Shown piece after piece: positions 1 through 8,827 of a stretch of 32,520 bases of DNA (within the stretch, counting starts at the first letter, position 1; every line of letters starts with the position of its first letter). Made by a program: the position numbers and the translations under genes. The stretch is from positions 1 to 32,520 of the forward strand of contig JAKORL010000089.1 of assembly GCA_029777855.1 (NCBI GenBank), in the 5' to 3' direction. The stretch comes from Pseudomonadota bacterium. GTDB taxonomy: Bacteria; Pseudomonadota; Gammaproteobacteria; JAIEPX01. Under the pieces are notes generated by a model that saw only the letters and a list, made by a program, of their open reading frames with translations, ran no database searches and was not told where the DNA came from.

Positions 1-1158
1 CGCATTTATATGACGAGCAACTTGCACTTTCTTCATTAAAAGAGGCATTTCTTTAGGTGTTTCATAATCTAACGTCCCATCAGAAAAGTTTTCCAGGACA
101 GTATCCTTATCTAACCCGACAATAACTAAAGTATTTGGTTCAGGATAATAAACCCCTGCTTTGATATATTGCGCTGTAGCGTGTCGTACTACCAAATCGA
201 TTTCCACACCCAAATCCATCAATGGATTTTCCTTTTCCACCACCAAATATCCCCCAGAAATAACGGCGGGTGGCGATTTTTCAGCACAACTAACTATTTT
301 GTCATACTCTGAAAAAGCGCTATTAGCGGAGACCACGTCTCCGTCAAAAAAAACTAGATAAACCAAAGGATTGTTATCAGATCGACTTCCTCTGACAAGG
401 TCGCTAGTATGCTGGTGATTTTTGATCGCATCGCGAATTTCTCGGTAGGGCACCATGTGACCGCGGCTTTTTTCAATTTCCGCTCTAAATTTTTTTGCCA
501 CAAGTCTATTTTGATGCTTAAGCTGTTTGTAAAATGCTCTGGCTTCTTCGTAAGTAATTTCTTGCCATCCACCATTTGATTTCTTTTGCCATATACCATC
601 CCAAAAAAATCCAAATTTTCGAGATGTCACACCTGTATATTTGAATGAATTTACCGATTTTTGCAACGCCCCATTACGTGCCGAACTTAAAGAACGCATT
701 TTGTTTAAACCAAAGACTACTTTGAGCCGCTTGTAAGCATCTCGAGAATCATCTCGAGAAAAAGCGGTAAATGAAAGCGTAGACAGCACTTTCTCCGCTC
801 CAGAATCCCAAATCACCGGCCCGCCATCTGGCAACAATTTCTCTGGGCCAATCATCCCGCGCCGATGATTTTTTTTCTTCTTATTTGCAACTGTCTCTTC
901 CGATGGTAACAAACGAATAAAATCTCGTGGGTTATTAAATGAATCTTCAGGAAATTTAAATTTTACGTCATTTTCTTCGTCTGAGGTCGCATCAGAATCA
1001 CTGGACACTACAACAGGGACGTTTAAGACATAGGATGGCAGTCTTGCGTCATCATCCAAGGACAACTTTTCTAAAGCTGCGTCGAGAGGTAGTTTTTCGT
1101 CCTCGACTGTAGCTTCAGCATCCGGCATTAATGCCTGATCAAACCGATGCTTAAACAT
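1..1158 (-). CDS. Partial hypothetical protein, possible DxD glycosyltransferase-like effector
   Basis: Reading leftwards from an ATG at 1158, the frame stays open for 386 codons to the window edge, so the C-terminus is missing. A GGAG Shine-Dalgarno lies just upstream. The N-terminal 70 residues are acidic and look disordered, and residues 93-100 are a basic patch (KKKKNHRR). The globular part has PYREIRDAI (237-245), then NPLVYLVFFDGD (263-274) with a hydrophobic strand ending in D272-G-D274, then a segment with SGGYLVVEKE (301-310), and GVYYPEPN (335-342). A strand ending in DxD is the metal/nucleotide-sugar site of many GT-A glycosyltransferases, so a host-directed glycosyltransferase is possible. 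That role is inference; I do not recognise a named family. The upstream neighbour on the same strand is a thioesterase 283 bases away, so it is probably transcribed separately. Confidence 0.75.
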   Translation of the reverse strand, partial: MFKHRFDQALMPDAEATVEDEKLPLDAALEKLSLDDDARLPSYVLNVPVVVSSDSDATSDEENDVKFKFPEDSFNNPRDFIRLLPSEETVANKKKKNHRRGMIGPEKLLPDGGPVIWDSGAEKVLSTLSFTAFSRDDSRDAYKRLKVVFGLNKMRSLSSARNGALQKSVNSFKYTGVTSRKFGFFWDGIWQKKSNGGWQEITYEEARAFYKQLKHQNRLVAKKFRAEIEKSRGHMVPYREIRDAIKNHQHTSDLVRGSRSDNNPLVYLVFFDGDVVSANSAFSEYDKIVSCAEKSPPAVISGGYLVVEKENPLMDLGVEIDLVVRHATAQYIKAGVYYPEPNTLVIVGLDKDTVLENFSDGTLDYETPKEMPLLMKKVQVARHINA

Positions 1159-1441
1159 CTATTCTCCAAATTTTTTCGGTTAGCCAAAGCGAAGAAGTAA
1201 CTTTGTGACAAAAGATTCAAAAACGCAAGAGTCTTTTGAGAAAAACCTGCAGAAAAGTCAGGTTACCACAAGATCCTTGCACCAAAAATCGACAAAAATG
1301 AGTCAATTAATTCCCGCTAACTACCCCAAAGCATTGCATCTTGTATAATTTTTTACACTAAAATAGCTGATTTATAATTTTTTTCGACTATAGATCCTTG
1401 ATCCAATCCTCTACCTTAATTGATTAGAACGCTTTTGAGTA
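1159..1441. other. Intergenic region with two adjacent inverted repeats
   Basis: This 283-base AT-rich gap separates the thioesterase from the partial gene to its left. It holds two neighbouring inverted repeats. One has 10-base arms at 1209-1218 and 1229-1238 (one mismatch, 10-base loop). The other has 6-base arms AACCTG/CAGGTT at 1244-1249 and 1259-1264. Read on the minus strand, the second hairpin is followed by TTTCTC and could be a weak terminator for the thioesterase; the first would then lie in the leader of the next gene. No convincing promoter was found. Confidence 0.35.
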
Positions 1442-1951
1442 TTAATTCTGTTCACGATCGCTGCGTCTTTTTTCCATTTCTTCACGGCGAAGTTTACGGC
1501 GCTCATCCGCTTCAGCATATCGTCTTTTTTCAATAAAAGATTCGGGAATGACTGAGGGAACTCGAGTCGGTTTTCCATTATCGTCTAACGCAACAAATGT
1601 CAGATAGGCTGACAAAATATGGTGAGTCTCGCGCGTTCGATAATTTTCGATAGTGACGCGAACGCCTATTTCCATCGAACTTGTCCAACTTCGATTCACT
1701 GATGCGCTAAATAGTAAAGTATCCCCACGCGTTGCAGGCGCTAAAAAATGAATCGAATCGACAGAAACTGTCACACAAGACGATCCACTATGCCGCTCAG
1801 CAACCACCAAAGCTGTGCGATCAATTATTGACATAATCAAACCTCCAAAGACTTTCCCCATCGAATTCAAATCGTTTGGAAAAACCTTGTAGGTTTGATT
1901 CTCTACTGCAGATGCTTTCACCGACCTGCCAGGTAACGTTTTATGTGTCAT
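1442..1951 (-). CDS. Acyl-CoA thioesterase, hot-dog fold (YciA/BACH-like)
   Basis: A 169-residue single-domain hot-dog protein expected to hydrolyse acyl-CoA to free acid plus CoA in the cytoplasm. Residues 25-46 carry the family signature: PNDLNSMGKVFGG followed by SIID, with N29, the GG at 36-37 and acidic D44 at the start of the long hot-dog helix, then AERHSG (51-56). The domain ends near residue 140 and is followed by a highly charged tail rich in Arg and Glu (142-169). The start is an ATG with AGGAG five to nine bases upstream. It lies 48 bases behind the 1209-residue ankyrin-like gene and may be co-transcribed with it, or have its own weak promoter. The family call is firm; the exact substrate is unknown. 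Confidence 0.9.
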   Translation of the reverse strand: MTHKTLPGRSVKASAVENQTYKVFPNDLNSMGKVFGGLIMSIIDRTALVVAERHSGSSCVTVSVDSIHFLAPATRGDTLLFSASVNRSWTSSMEIGVRVTIENYRTRETHHILSAYLTFVALDDNGKPTRVPSVIPESFIEKRRYAEADERRKLRREEMEKRRSDREQN

Positions 1952-1969
1952 ATTGCTACTCCTGCTGTA

Positions 1970-1975
1970 ATTATA
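1970..1975 (-). promoter_or_regulatory. Possible -10 element before the thioesterase
   Basis: A perfect TATAAT on the minus strand lies 18 bases before the thioesterase ATG. The best -35 is poor (TTGTAT at 16-base spacing), and the implied start would fall inside the Shine-Dalgarno, giving an implausibly short leader. It may be fortuitous. Confidence 0.25.
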
Positions 1976-1999
1976 GCTATTTTACACACCGATACAAAT

Positions 2000-4900
2000 T
2001 CAATTTTTCAATAGAGACAACGGCTCAGATAATTCTGGTTTGGCTTCAGGTACGGAAGTACTTATAAGCGAATCAACGTCTTCAAAATAGCGATGCATTG
2101 CTTTTTCGAAACCATTACCAGAAAATAAAGCTCCAAAAAAACCGGACCTCGTTTTGGATGTTGCTTGTTTAAAAAGGCCTGATATAGTTTCATAGGTGCT
2201 TACTATTACATCATCCTCCGGCAATTGATGAAGTCTAGAGAAATAATTATTCAAAAGTCCGAGTACATTTTCGTGAAAAGCGTCAAAAGTTACCCCATAT
2301 ATCGGCGATATTACGTAGTAGAGACACCTCTCACTTAAAGCCTGCTTCAAATTAGAAAATCTGCAAAACAAATTCGACCCTAAAGATAATTTGTAGAGCA
2401 CAGAGAGACGTAGCAATACCAAATGACATATAAAAGTGGGCCCTAACAGAGACATTAATTTGTTACAGACCATTTTATTTGTTGACTGATATCCATAAAC
2501 CCACGCGCTATAAAAAACAGCGCGAAATGAGTGATGATAATAATGCTTTTTATCAATAGCGTCGAGCATCGCTAAAACTAAATCAGCTTGGTATCGAACA
2601 AATGAAGCAATAGCATGATCAGACTGAACTGGTGTTTTATATTTCACAACCAATTCTAGTGCGAGCCATGTTAATCCTTTCGCATTGACTGCTGCAGTTA
2701 ACAACCTATTTTTAATTGCTTTACTAAAACAATAATTCTCTAATAAATGTCGTAAAAGCGTTTCATTCCCTAAATCTACAACCTTTTCGACAATGGCATG
2801 CCCATTCTCTCCATAATAATCTGGCTCAGCACCAAGCTCTAACAACAGATAAGGCACATTTTCTGCAGGCTGATTTAAAGAATCACACAATGCATGATTT
2901 ACTGCAAACTGCCAAGACTGTCGTTGCGCTGAACGATTCACCACTCCATTAATTAAATCCTTAATAAACCCAATGTTATCAGCAGATACTTTCTTTGATA
3001 TCACCCCGAAGAAAAGATCATCAATGAATTGGTAATAATCTGTTTGCGTTCTAAAATAGGTAATCAAATTCTTCAGCATTACTAATTCTTTAGCCTTCAA
3101 CAGAATCTCCACAACATTACTCAACACCACTTTTTTATAGTGCAAAGGTAAATGAGAACAAGCCCACTGCAAATGATCTTGGATAATTCGAAAACCGTTC
3201 AAGATAATATTACCATCAGAACCGACAAGATCACTTGCAGTTAAATGTTTCAATAGCCGATATTCCGTAAGTTCATGATTTCCAATTGCCAAAGCCTCCA
3301 CAACTAACTTGCAAACTAAATCTGGTCTATTCAAAAAAAATGAATCTGAAATTGGAAACTCAGCAAGCAGCTTCATCGCCATTTCATTTTTTTTGACAAC
3401 AGCAAGATCTACAGCAAGCCATCGGCGAGAAATAGCAAAGCCACCCTCACACTCAGTTTCATGCTTAATTAAATCAGGCAATAATTCATCGAATCCATGT
3501 TTCACTGCATAATACAGTGCCGACTCCAGTTCATGTTTTTTAATGACCTTTCGCCATGTAGGCTTTGCACCCGCTAACAGTAACAACTTAGCAATTCCAG
3601 GCTGCTCATGTTCGAGCGCTTTTAATAATGCAAAACCATAAGCCACGAAATCATCTTTATCTGCTGGAAATAATGCAAATATTGCCACCATTGCCCAGTC
3701 TTTTTTCTCAACAGCATGCTGAATCGCTCTTAACCCTGACACTTCTGCGGACCTATCCGCCCCCATTTTCAATAATAATTCAGCCTCTTTATATTTACCG
3801 GACTGACTCGCATAATACAATAATTGCCCTAATAAACCTTTATCCATATCTGGATATTCTTTGACGCACAAAATAATGGTAACCCATGCGCCTTTTTCTG
3901 CAGCTGTTAATAGAATCTTATCAAATTCCATATAATTTAATTGTCGTGGATTTCCATAACGAATCAGATGTTCTGATAATCTAGAATTTCCCTTAAGTAA
4001 ATTATATTTATTGGATTTTGTTGCAACAAGAAGTTCTTCTGCTATATCAAAGGCTTCTGCCAAAATGAGCTGTGAAATTAGACTATCATTCCGAGAAACA
4101 TCTTTTTTATCGATCATTTCACGACATAAGGTTTTTACAACATCATTCCTCCCCCTCAATAATCGCCCTAGCATACGCACATAACCTGCTCTAATCATGG
4201 CCATAACCAATGGGAGACCACAACGAACTTCTTCAGTGAGCATAGCGGATGTTATATTGGGTAAACCCAACATAAATTCGAAATTATTTGTATCAAAATA
4301 GGAATTTCTTAATACAGAGTCATTATAGATTTCGACTGCTTTCTTCTGGTCTTCCGCATGCATAGCTTCAGTATAAAATCGCAACTCATGCTCACCCCCC
4401 ACAGAGAAATCATTATCTTCAACAGCAGCTTCTTTTCTTGTATAAAAAACAATCGGAATTCTAAAATTCGGGTTTAACTCGAAGCCTTTTTTTTCAGCGT
4501 AATCTGCAAAAAATGCTAATAATTCTTGAGCAAAATCATAAGCCAATAGGCGGGACTCTAAAGTATCAGAACAAATTGTTACAATGCTTCGACAGATATT
4601 AAAACGTAATCGTGCCAGACATTCATTTGTTTTCGAACTATACGGCCTTGCTTTGAGATTGTGTACTTTAAATTTATCCATCTCTTCATGTGAATAGCTC
4701 CATTTATTATTACCCTTTTTCTCAGAATTATGGTTGTTTTGTGCGGTAATGAAATCAGAGCAATCAAATACGTGCCCGACCGTTCCTCCATCACTAACTA
4801 GCATACGGTTAACTAACGCATCAGCTCTATGCGTCATTAGTCCGTAAAGCTTACGATTTCGTTCTTTGGTAAAACCAAATGCTGGACTTATTAGCTTACT

Positions 4901-5629
4901 ATCTAGGTATGTGCATGACTGAATTTGATAAAATCCTTTTTTTTGTTCTGTGGTATACATCGGTTGCTTATTAATTCTAGCCGTCACCTTTCCCTTGGGA
5001 TTAACAGTATAGTTTCCACGATTCACATAACGTAGATTTTGACGTTTAGTCACCCCATTACCGGGCATTATTCCTAATATAAAAGCATAACTATAATCAA
5101 GCGTATCGGCTCTCAATGTTTTTAAAAAATAGTGGTCTCCAATTTTCGTAGTCGAAACTTCTCCACTTCTTTGCATAGCATATAATTCGCAACAAGAGTA
5201 TTGTTCTTCGGTCAGAATAAATTCAGTGTTGTTGATTTTGGGATATTCGGCATTTCTGATGGGTAAAATAGCAGAGGTAAAATTCAAAAAAGCATACGCA
5301 GTTTGTTGCTCTTCAAATTTGAATACCATTAGATTGTTTTCGACAATTTTCCGGACCGCGGACATTTGTCCTATAATCATCAAGAGTTGCGTATACAGGT
5401 CCGTGCAAGATGTAGTGCGATTTAGTCCACGTGACTCTAAATAAGAACCGACATGCTCCCAGGATAACTGAACTGGGACTCCTTCACAAAGTACCCTCTG
5501 GCCAATATAGGGGATCATGGTTCGTACAACGTGCTGTATGTTGACATCGCTGCGTTTTCTAGCACTGAAGGCATAACGCCCTTTATTTTCGCCAAAGCAT
5601 TTATTGAGTAATTCTGTAATATTGATCAT
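2000..5629 (-). CDS. 1209-residue ankyrin-like repeat protein, candidate effector
   Basis: A very large cytoplasmic-looking protein with no signal peptide or membrane segment. The N-terminal ~450 residues form a region I do not recognise, with GLMTHRADALVNRML and the stretch VSDGGTVGHVFDCSDF. From roughly residue 460 to 990 it shows degenerate ankyrin-type helix pairs, for example KEAELLLKMGAD (~613), GIAKLLLLAGAKP (~676) and VPYLLLELGAEPDYYG (~926). The C-terminal ~200 residues have no clear motif. Multi-repeat proteins of this size are typical host-interaction effectors in Legionellales; secretion is inference. There is an MHAED motif near residue 420 but no following PCxxC, so deaminase activity is not supported. 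The ATG at 5629 has only a weak Shine-Dalgarno but a good promoter upstream. The thioesterase follows after 48 bases. Confidence 0.85.
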   Translation of the reverse strand: MINITELLNKCFGENKGRYAFSARKRSDVNIQHVVRTMIPYIGQRVLCEGVPVQLSWEHVGSYLESRGLNRTTSCTDLYTQLLMIIGQMSAVRKIVENNLMVFKFEEQQTAYAFLNFTSAILPIRNAEYPKINNTEFILTEEQYSCCELYAMQRSGEVSTTKIGDHYFLKTLRADTLDYSYAFILGIMPGNGVTKRQNLRYVNRGNYTVNPKGKVTARINKQPMYTTEQKKGFYQIQSCTYLDSKLISPAFGFTKERNRKLYGLMTHRADALVNRMLVSDGGTVGHVFDCSDFITAQNNHNSEKKGNNKWSYSHEEMDKFKVHNLKARPYSSKTNECLARLRFNICRSIVTICSDTLESRLLAYDFAQELLAFFADYAEKKGFELNPNFRIPIVFYTRKEAAVEDNDFSVGGEHELRFYTEAMHAEDQKKAVEIYNDSVLRNSYFDTNNFEFMLGLPNITSAMLTEEVRCGLPLVMAMIRAGYVRMLGRLLRGRNDVVKTLCREMIDKKDVSRNDSLISQLILAEAFDIAEELLVATKSNKYNLLKGNSRLSEHLIRYGNPRQLNYMEFDKILLTAAEKGAWVTIILCVKEYPDMDKGLLGQLLYYASQSGKYKEAELLLKMGADRSAEVSGLRAIQHAVEKKDWAMVAIFALFPADKDDFVAYGFALLKALEHEQPGIAKLLLLAGAKPTWRKVIKKHELESALYYAVKHGFDELLPDLIKHETECEGGFAISRRWLAVDLAVVKKNEMAMKLLAEFPISDSFFLNRPDLVCKLVVEALAIGNHELTEYRLLKHLTASDLVGSDGNIILNGFRIIQDHLQWACSHLPLHYKKVVLSNVVEILLKAKELVMLKNLITYFRTQTDYYQFIDDLFFGVISKKVSADNIGFIKDLINGVVNRSAQRQSWQFAVNHALCDSLNQPAENVPYLLLELGAEPDYYGENGHAIVEKVVDLGNETLLRHLLENYCFSKAIKNRLLTAAVNAKGLTWLALELVVKYKTPVQSDHAIASFVRYQADLVLAMLDAIDKKHYYHHSFRAVFYSAWVYGYQSTNKMVCNKLMSLLGPTFICHLVLLRLSVLYKLSLGSNLFCRFSNLKQALSERCLYYVISPIYGVTFDAFHENVLGLLNNYFSRLHQLPEDDVIVSTYETISGLFKQATSKTRSGFFGALFSGNGFEKAMHRYFEDVDSLISTSVPEAKPELSEPLSLLKN

Positions 5630-5677
5630 AGCATTCAGTCTATCTTTAGATGTTCATTCTTAGTCATACAATGCCAA

Positions 5678-5706
5678 TTTATATCATATTTAAGCAGAAA
5701 TATCAA
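5678..5706 (-). promoter_or_regulatory. Sigma-70 promoter of the 1209-residue gene
   Basis: On the minus strand TTGATA (5701-5706) and TATAAA (5678-5683) are separated by exactly 17 bases, each matching consensus at five of six positions. The predicted start is near 5671, giving a leader of about 40 bases before the ATG at 5629. Confidence 0.65.
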
Positions 5707-5765
5707 GGGAAAAAGCCACTTATTATTATTTTTTTCTCATTTTTTTAACTATATTCTTAGCCCCC

Positions 5766-5790
5766 AAAAAAAAGGGGCATAAATGCCCCT
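5766..5790 (-). terminator. Intrinsic terminator of the ribosomal block
   Basis: Downstream of rplQ on the minus strand, AGGGGCA and TGCCCCT pair perfectly around a TTTA loop and are followed by eight T residues. This is a textbook rho-independent terminator closing the 32-gene block, and it insulates the 1209-residue gene, whose promoter lies just beyond it. Confidence 0.93.
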
Positions 5791-5813
5791 ATCCCACACT
5801 GGAATTTTAGAGA

Positions 5814-6185
5814 CTACTCTGGCGCACCTTCACGATCCACCAACTCAACGAGAGCGACAGGAGCGCAATCGCCGTTACGATAGCCGCATTTGATGATACG
5901 CAAATAACCACCTGGTCGCTCTTTATAGCGCGGACCAAGAACGGTAAACAGCTTACCTACAGCCGCTTTATCTCGAAGGCGACTAAAGGCTACTCGACGA
6001 CCAGCAACGCTATCCGTTTTTGCAGCGGTGATCATAGGTTCTACAATCCCACGCAACTCTTTCGCTTTTGCCAAAGTTGTTTTAATGAGCTCATGCTGAA
6101 TGAGCGAAGCCGCCATATTCTTAAACATCGCTTTGCGATGAGAGCTATTACGGTTTAATTTTCTACCACTATGACGATGTCTCAT
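5814..6185 (-). CDS. rplQ: 50S ribosomal protein L17
   Basis: A 123-residue L17, the last gene of the block, which binds 23S rRNA near the peptide exit tunnel. The N-terminus [20 protein letters not shown] is the family signature and fixes the start. The body has the usual [19 protein letters not shown] helix and a [15 protein letters not shown] strand region. It follows rpoA after 8 bases, the standard end of the bacterial alpha operon, and a strong terminator lies 24 bases beyond its stop. Length is normal for gammaproteobacteria. Confidence 0.98.
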   Translation of the reverse strand: MRHRHSGRKLNRNSSHRKAMFKNMAASLIQHELIKTTLAKAKELRGIVEPMITAAKTDSVAGRRVAFSRLRDKAAVGKLFTVLGPRYKERPGGYLRIIKCGYRNGDCAPVALVELVDREGAPE

Positions 6186-6193
6186 TTCTCTTC

Positions 6194-7186
6194 CTATTTA
6201 TCTGCTAATTCTTTAGGTGGCCAATTATCAATTGACATTCCCAAAGATAATCCACGAGAACTCAATACACTTTTAATCTCAGTCAATGATTTCTTTCCAA
6301 GATTGGGTGTTTTGAGCAAATCATTTTCACTACGCTGAACAAGGTCACCGATATAAAAAATGTTTTCTGCTTTCAAACAATTTGCGGCACGTACTGTAAG
6401 CTCTAAATCGTCAACAGAACGTAATAACATCGGATTAACATCAGAGCCTGAAGACTGAATTTTTTGTATAGGCTCTGCTTGCAGATCTACGAAAGCCGCT
6501 AATTGATGTTGCAAAATAGTTGCTGTTCGGCGAATTGCTTCTTCAGGATTCAAGGTACCGTTTGTTTCCAAATCAATAACAAGCTTGTCAAGGTCAGTGC
6601 GTTTCTCAACTCGAGCGTTTTCCACTTCATATGCAACGCGTCGAACTGGACTAAAAGATGCATCTAAATGCAATACACCAATTGAGCGCCCTTCTTCTCC
6701 AGTAAATCGCTGAGCCGCTGGCAAATAGCCGCGACCAGTTTTTACCGTTAACGTCATATTGAGATCTATATTTTTGGTAAGATTCGCAATCACATGCGTA
6801 GGATTCACTACTTCAACGTCATGCTCTAATTGAATATCAGCAGCCGTTACAGGACCTTTACCTTTTTTAACAAGTTTTAATTTGACTTCATCACGACCGT
6901 GCAATTTTAATGCAACGCCTTTCAAATTTAATAAGATATCAATGACGTCTTCTTGAACACCATCGATAGTGCTGAATTCATGCAGAACTACTCCACCATC
7001 AAATTCAACAGAAACAACCGCTGCACCCGACATAGATGAGAGTAAAATACGGCGCATCGCATTACCTAATGTATAGCCAAAGCCTCTTTCAAGCGGCTCA
7101 AGCGTAATACGTGAATGCGTTGACGTAATACTTTCAACCTTAATGGACTGCGGGGTCAAAAAACTGGAGTAAATATCCTGCATCAT
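6194..7186 (-). CDS. rpoA: RNA polymerase alpha subunit
   Basis: Alpha dimerises to nucleate RNA polymerase and contacts UP elements and activators. The N-terminal domain (about 1-230) contains [18 protein letters not shown], the assembly motif. The C-terminal domain (about 245-320) contains [14 protein letters not shown], with the DNA-binding Arg equivalent to E. coli R265, and the helix-hairpin-helix [16 protein letters not shown] chose the ATG at 7186 (330 residues) because GAGGTG sits nine bases before it; the upstream GTG at 7198 would use part of that Shine-Dalgarno as its own codon, and the ATG at 7183 is also possible. It lies 14 bases after rpsD. Confidence 0.97.
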   Translation of the reverse strand: MMQDIYSSFLTPQSIKVESITSTHSRITLEPLERGFGYTLGNAMRRILLSSMSGAAVVSVEFDGGVVLHEFSTIDGVQEDVIDILLNLKGVALKLHGRDEVKLKLVKKGKGPVTAADIQLEHDVEVVNPTHVIANLTKNIDLNMTLTVKTGRGYLPAAQRFTGEEGRSIGVLHLDASFSPVRRVAYEVENARVEKRTDLDKLVIDLETNGTLNPEEAIRRTATILQHQLAAFVDLQAEPIQKIQSSGSDVNPMLLRSVDDLELTVRAANCLKAENIFYIGDLVQRSENDLLKTPNLGKKSLTEIKSVLSSRGLSLGMSIDNWPPKELADK

Positions 7187-7200
7187 AATACTAAACACCT

Positions 7201-7821
7201 CTATTTCGAGTACAACTCTACTACCAAATTAACCTTAAATTCAGCAGGCAAATCTGCCGTCTTAGGCAACGCCCTAAAAGTACCAATCATTTTTGTATCA
7301 TCAACATCAAGCCAATCGGGCTGTGGTGATTGTCTCGCTAATTCCAAAGCCGCTTTAATTCGCAATTGTCCTTTAGAACGCTCACGAATTTCTACTACAT
7401 CACCAGGAACCAATAACCGAGATGGAATATTACAAATTTCTCCATTCAGCAAGATTGAGCTGTGATTAACTAATTGTCGTGCTTCAGCACGCGTACTCGC
7501 AAAACCCATGCGAAATACAACGTTATCTAAACGACTTTCTAATATCAATAATAAATTATCACCCGTAGAACCTTTTTGTCGATCAGCCATTTCGTAATAA
7601 CGACGGAATTGTTTTTCTAATAAACCATAGTAACGGCGGATCATTTGCTTCATACGTAATTGCACGCCATAGTCTGTTAGTCGACTACGTCGAGCCCCAT
7701 GCTGACCAGGGACTTGTTTCATATTACATTTTGTATCGATATCACGTATAGAGCTCTTAAGGCCTATATCCGTGCCTTCACGACGCATTAATTTACATTT
7801 TGGACCTACATATCTAGCCAT
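7201..7821 (-). CDS. rpsD: 30S ribosomal protein S4
   Basis: A 206-residue S4, primary binder of the 5' domain of 16S rRNA. It begins [18 protein letters not shown] and includes [20 protein letters not shown] and the S4 RNA-binding domain [20 protein letters not shown] (about 98-117), ending VVELYSK, all typical. In E. coli S4 is also the translational repressor of the alpha operon. Here the leader where that pseudoknot would form is short, so this control is uncertain. It is 9 bases from rpsK. Length equals the E. coli protein. Confidence 0.98.
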   Translation of the reverse strand: MARYVGPKCKLMRREGTDIGLKSSIRDIDTKCNMKQVPGQHGARRSRLTDYGVQLRMKQMIRRYYGLLEKQFRRYYEMADRQKGSTGDNLLLILESRLDNVVFRMGFASTRAEARQLVNHSSILLNGEICNIPSRLLVPGDVVEIRERSKGQLRIKAALELARQSPQPDWLDVDDTKMIGTFRALPKTADLPAEFKVNLVVELYSK

Positions 7822-7830
7822 TTCTAACTC

Positions 7831-8226
7831 CTAAATTCGTCGTTTTTTAGGCGGACGACAACCGTTGTGTGGTATCGGTGTAACATCGGAAATTGATCTT
7901 ATCGTCAAGCCGGCTGAATTGAGTGCCCGAATGGCAGACTCACGCCCTGACCCCACACCTCGTACTCGGACATGCACTTCTCTAAGCCCCATTTCTTTGA
8001 CTAACTTGCCCACGGCTTCAGAAGCCACCTGAGCAGCAAACGGTGTACTCTTACGAGAGCCTTTAAAACCCTTACGTCCAGAGCTATCGCTCGCTAAGGC
8101 ATTACCTTGCATATCTGTAATGGTAATAATCGTGTTGTTAAAAGAAGCTTGAATATGAGCTATCCCCTGTGACACTGTACGTTTAGCTTTCTTACGTACT
8201 CGAGTTGTTGCTTTAGCTTTTGCCAT
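7831..8226 (-). CDS. rpsK: 30S ribosomal protein S11
   Basis: A 131-residue S11 located on the platform of the small subunit near the mRNA exit. Recognised by [18 protein letters not shown], then [18 protein letters not shown] and the C-terminal [20 protein letters not shown]. The N-terminus is Lys/Arg-rich as usual. It sits 14 bases after rpsM and 9 before rpsD, the normal alpha-operon order. Nothing unusual. Confidence 0.98.
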   Translation of the reverse strand: MAKAKATTRVRKKAKRTVSQGIAHIQASFNNTIITITDMQGNALASDSSGRKGFKGSRKSTPFAAQVASEAVGKLVKEMGLREVHVRVRGVGSGRESAIRALNSAGLTIRSISDVTPIPHNGCRPPKKRRI

Positions 8227-8240
8227 AATATCTCACTTTC

Positions 8241-8597
8241 CTATTTACGAATGGGTTTCTTGGGGCCTTTACGTGTACGAGCGTTGGTATTCGTACGTTG
8301 ACCACGCACGGGCAACCCACGTCGATGACGCATTCCACGATAACTGCCAATATCTTTCAATCGTTTAATATTCGTACTGACTTCTCGTCGTAAATCACCT
8401 TCGGTCGTGAATTTATCAACTTCAGTACGAAGCTTATCCAAATCTACCTCTGTGAGGTCTTTCACTTTGGACTCAGGTGCCACTTTCGCCAATTTGCAAA
8501 TTTGTTCTGAGCGAGTAGGACCAATTCCATAAATGCTACGTAGCGCGATACGCACGTGTTTATCGTCTGGTATATGTACACCGGCTATACGAGCCAT
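8241..8597 (-). CDS. rpsM: 30S ribosomal protein S13
   Basis: A 118-residue S13, located at the head of the small subunit, contacting the P-site tRNA and the B1 intersubunit bridges. It begins [20 protein letters not shown], with [14 protein letters not shown] and the C-terminal [20 protein letters not shown] signature. A GGAG Shine-Dalgarno precedes the ATG. It is the first alpha-operon gene and is separated from rpmJ by 100 bases, the largest gap within the ribosomal block, where an internal promoter is plausible. Confidence 0.98.
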   Translation of the reverse strand: MARIAGVHIPDDKHVRIALRSIYGIGPTRSEQICKLAKVAPESKVKDLTEVDLDKLRTEVDKFTTEGDLRREVSTNIKRLKDIGSYRGMRHRRGLPVRGQRTNTNARTRKGPKKPIRK

Positions 8598-8621
8598 TCA
8601 CTATTCTCCAAAAAGCTGAAT

Positions 8622-8650
8622 ATCATAGCGCGAAATAATCTAACAATCAA
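8622..8650 (-). promoter_or_regulatory. Possible internal promoter for the alpha genes
   Basis: In the 100-base rpmJ-rpsM gap, minus-strand TTGATT (8645-8650) and TATGAT (8622-8627) are 17 bases apart. The predicted start near 8615 leaves about 18 leader bases before rpsM, too few for an E. coli-type S4 pseudoknot leader on this transcript. Confidence 0.5.
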
Positions 8651-8697
8651 TCAATTCCGCACTCTTTATAAGGATTTAAGCATCCTCAATACCAAAG

Positions 8698-8811
8698 CTA
8701 GCCTTGACGCTGCTTATGCCTGGCATCTTTACAGATGACTCTCACCCCACCATTACGTCGAACAACTTTGCAATTACGACAAATTCGTTTTACTGACGCG
8801 CGCACTTTCAT
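8698..8811 (-). CDS. rpmJ: 50S ribosomal protein L36
   Basis: A short gene of 37 residues. It reads [20 protein letters not shown] and continues to end in KQRQG before TAG. Cys11, Cys14, Cys27 and His32 form the L36 zinc ribbon, so this is the zinc-binding (C+) type. L36 is a small peripheral 50S protein. It lies 16 bases after secY and 100 before rpsM, its usual position at the end of the spc operon. Confidence 0.96.
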   Translation of the reverse strand: MKVRASVKRICRNCKVVRRNGGVRVICKDARHKQRQG

Positions 8812-8827
8812 AGTACTCTCTCCGCTC

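Noticed and set aside
4340..4400. HAE-type deaminase motif (MHAED) in the 1209-residue protein
   Set aside because: No PCxxC follows within the expected distance, so a zinc deaminase site cannot be supported.
7187..7198. GTG start for rpoA giving 334 residues
   Set aside because: The GTG overlaps the GAGGTG Shine-Dalgarno of the ATG at 7186, which gives a normal alpha N-terminus.
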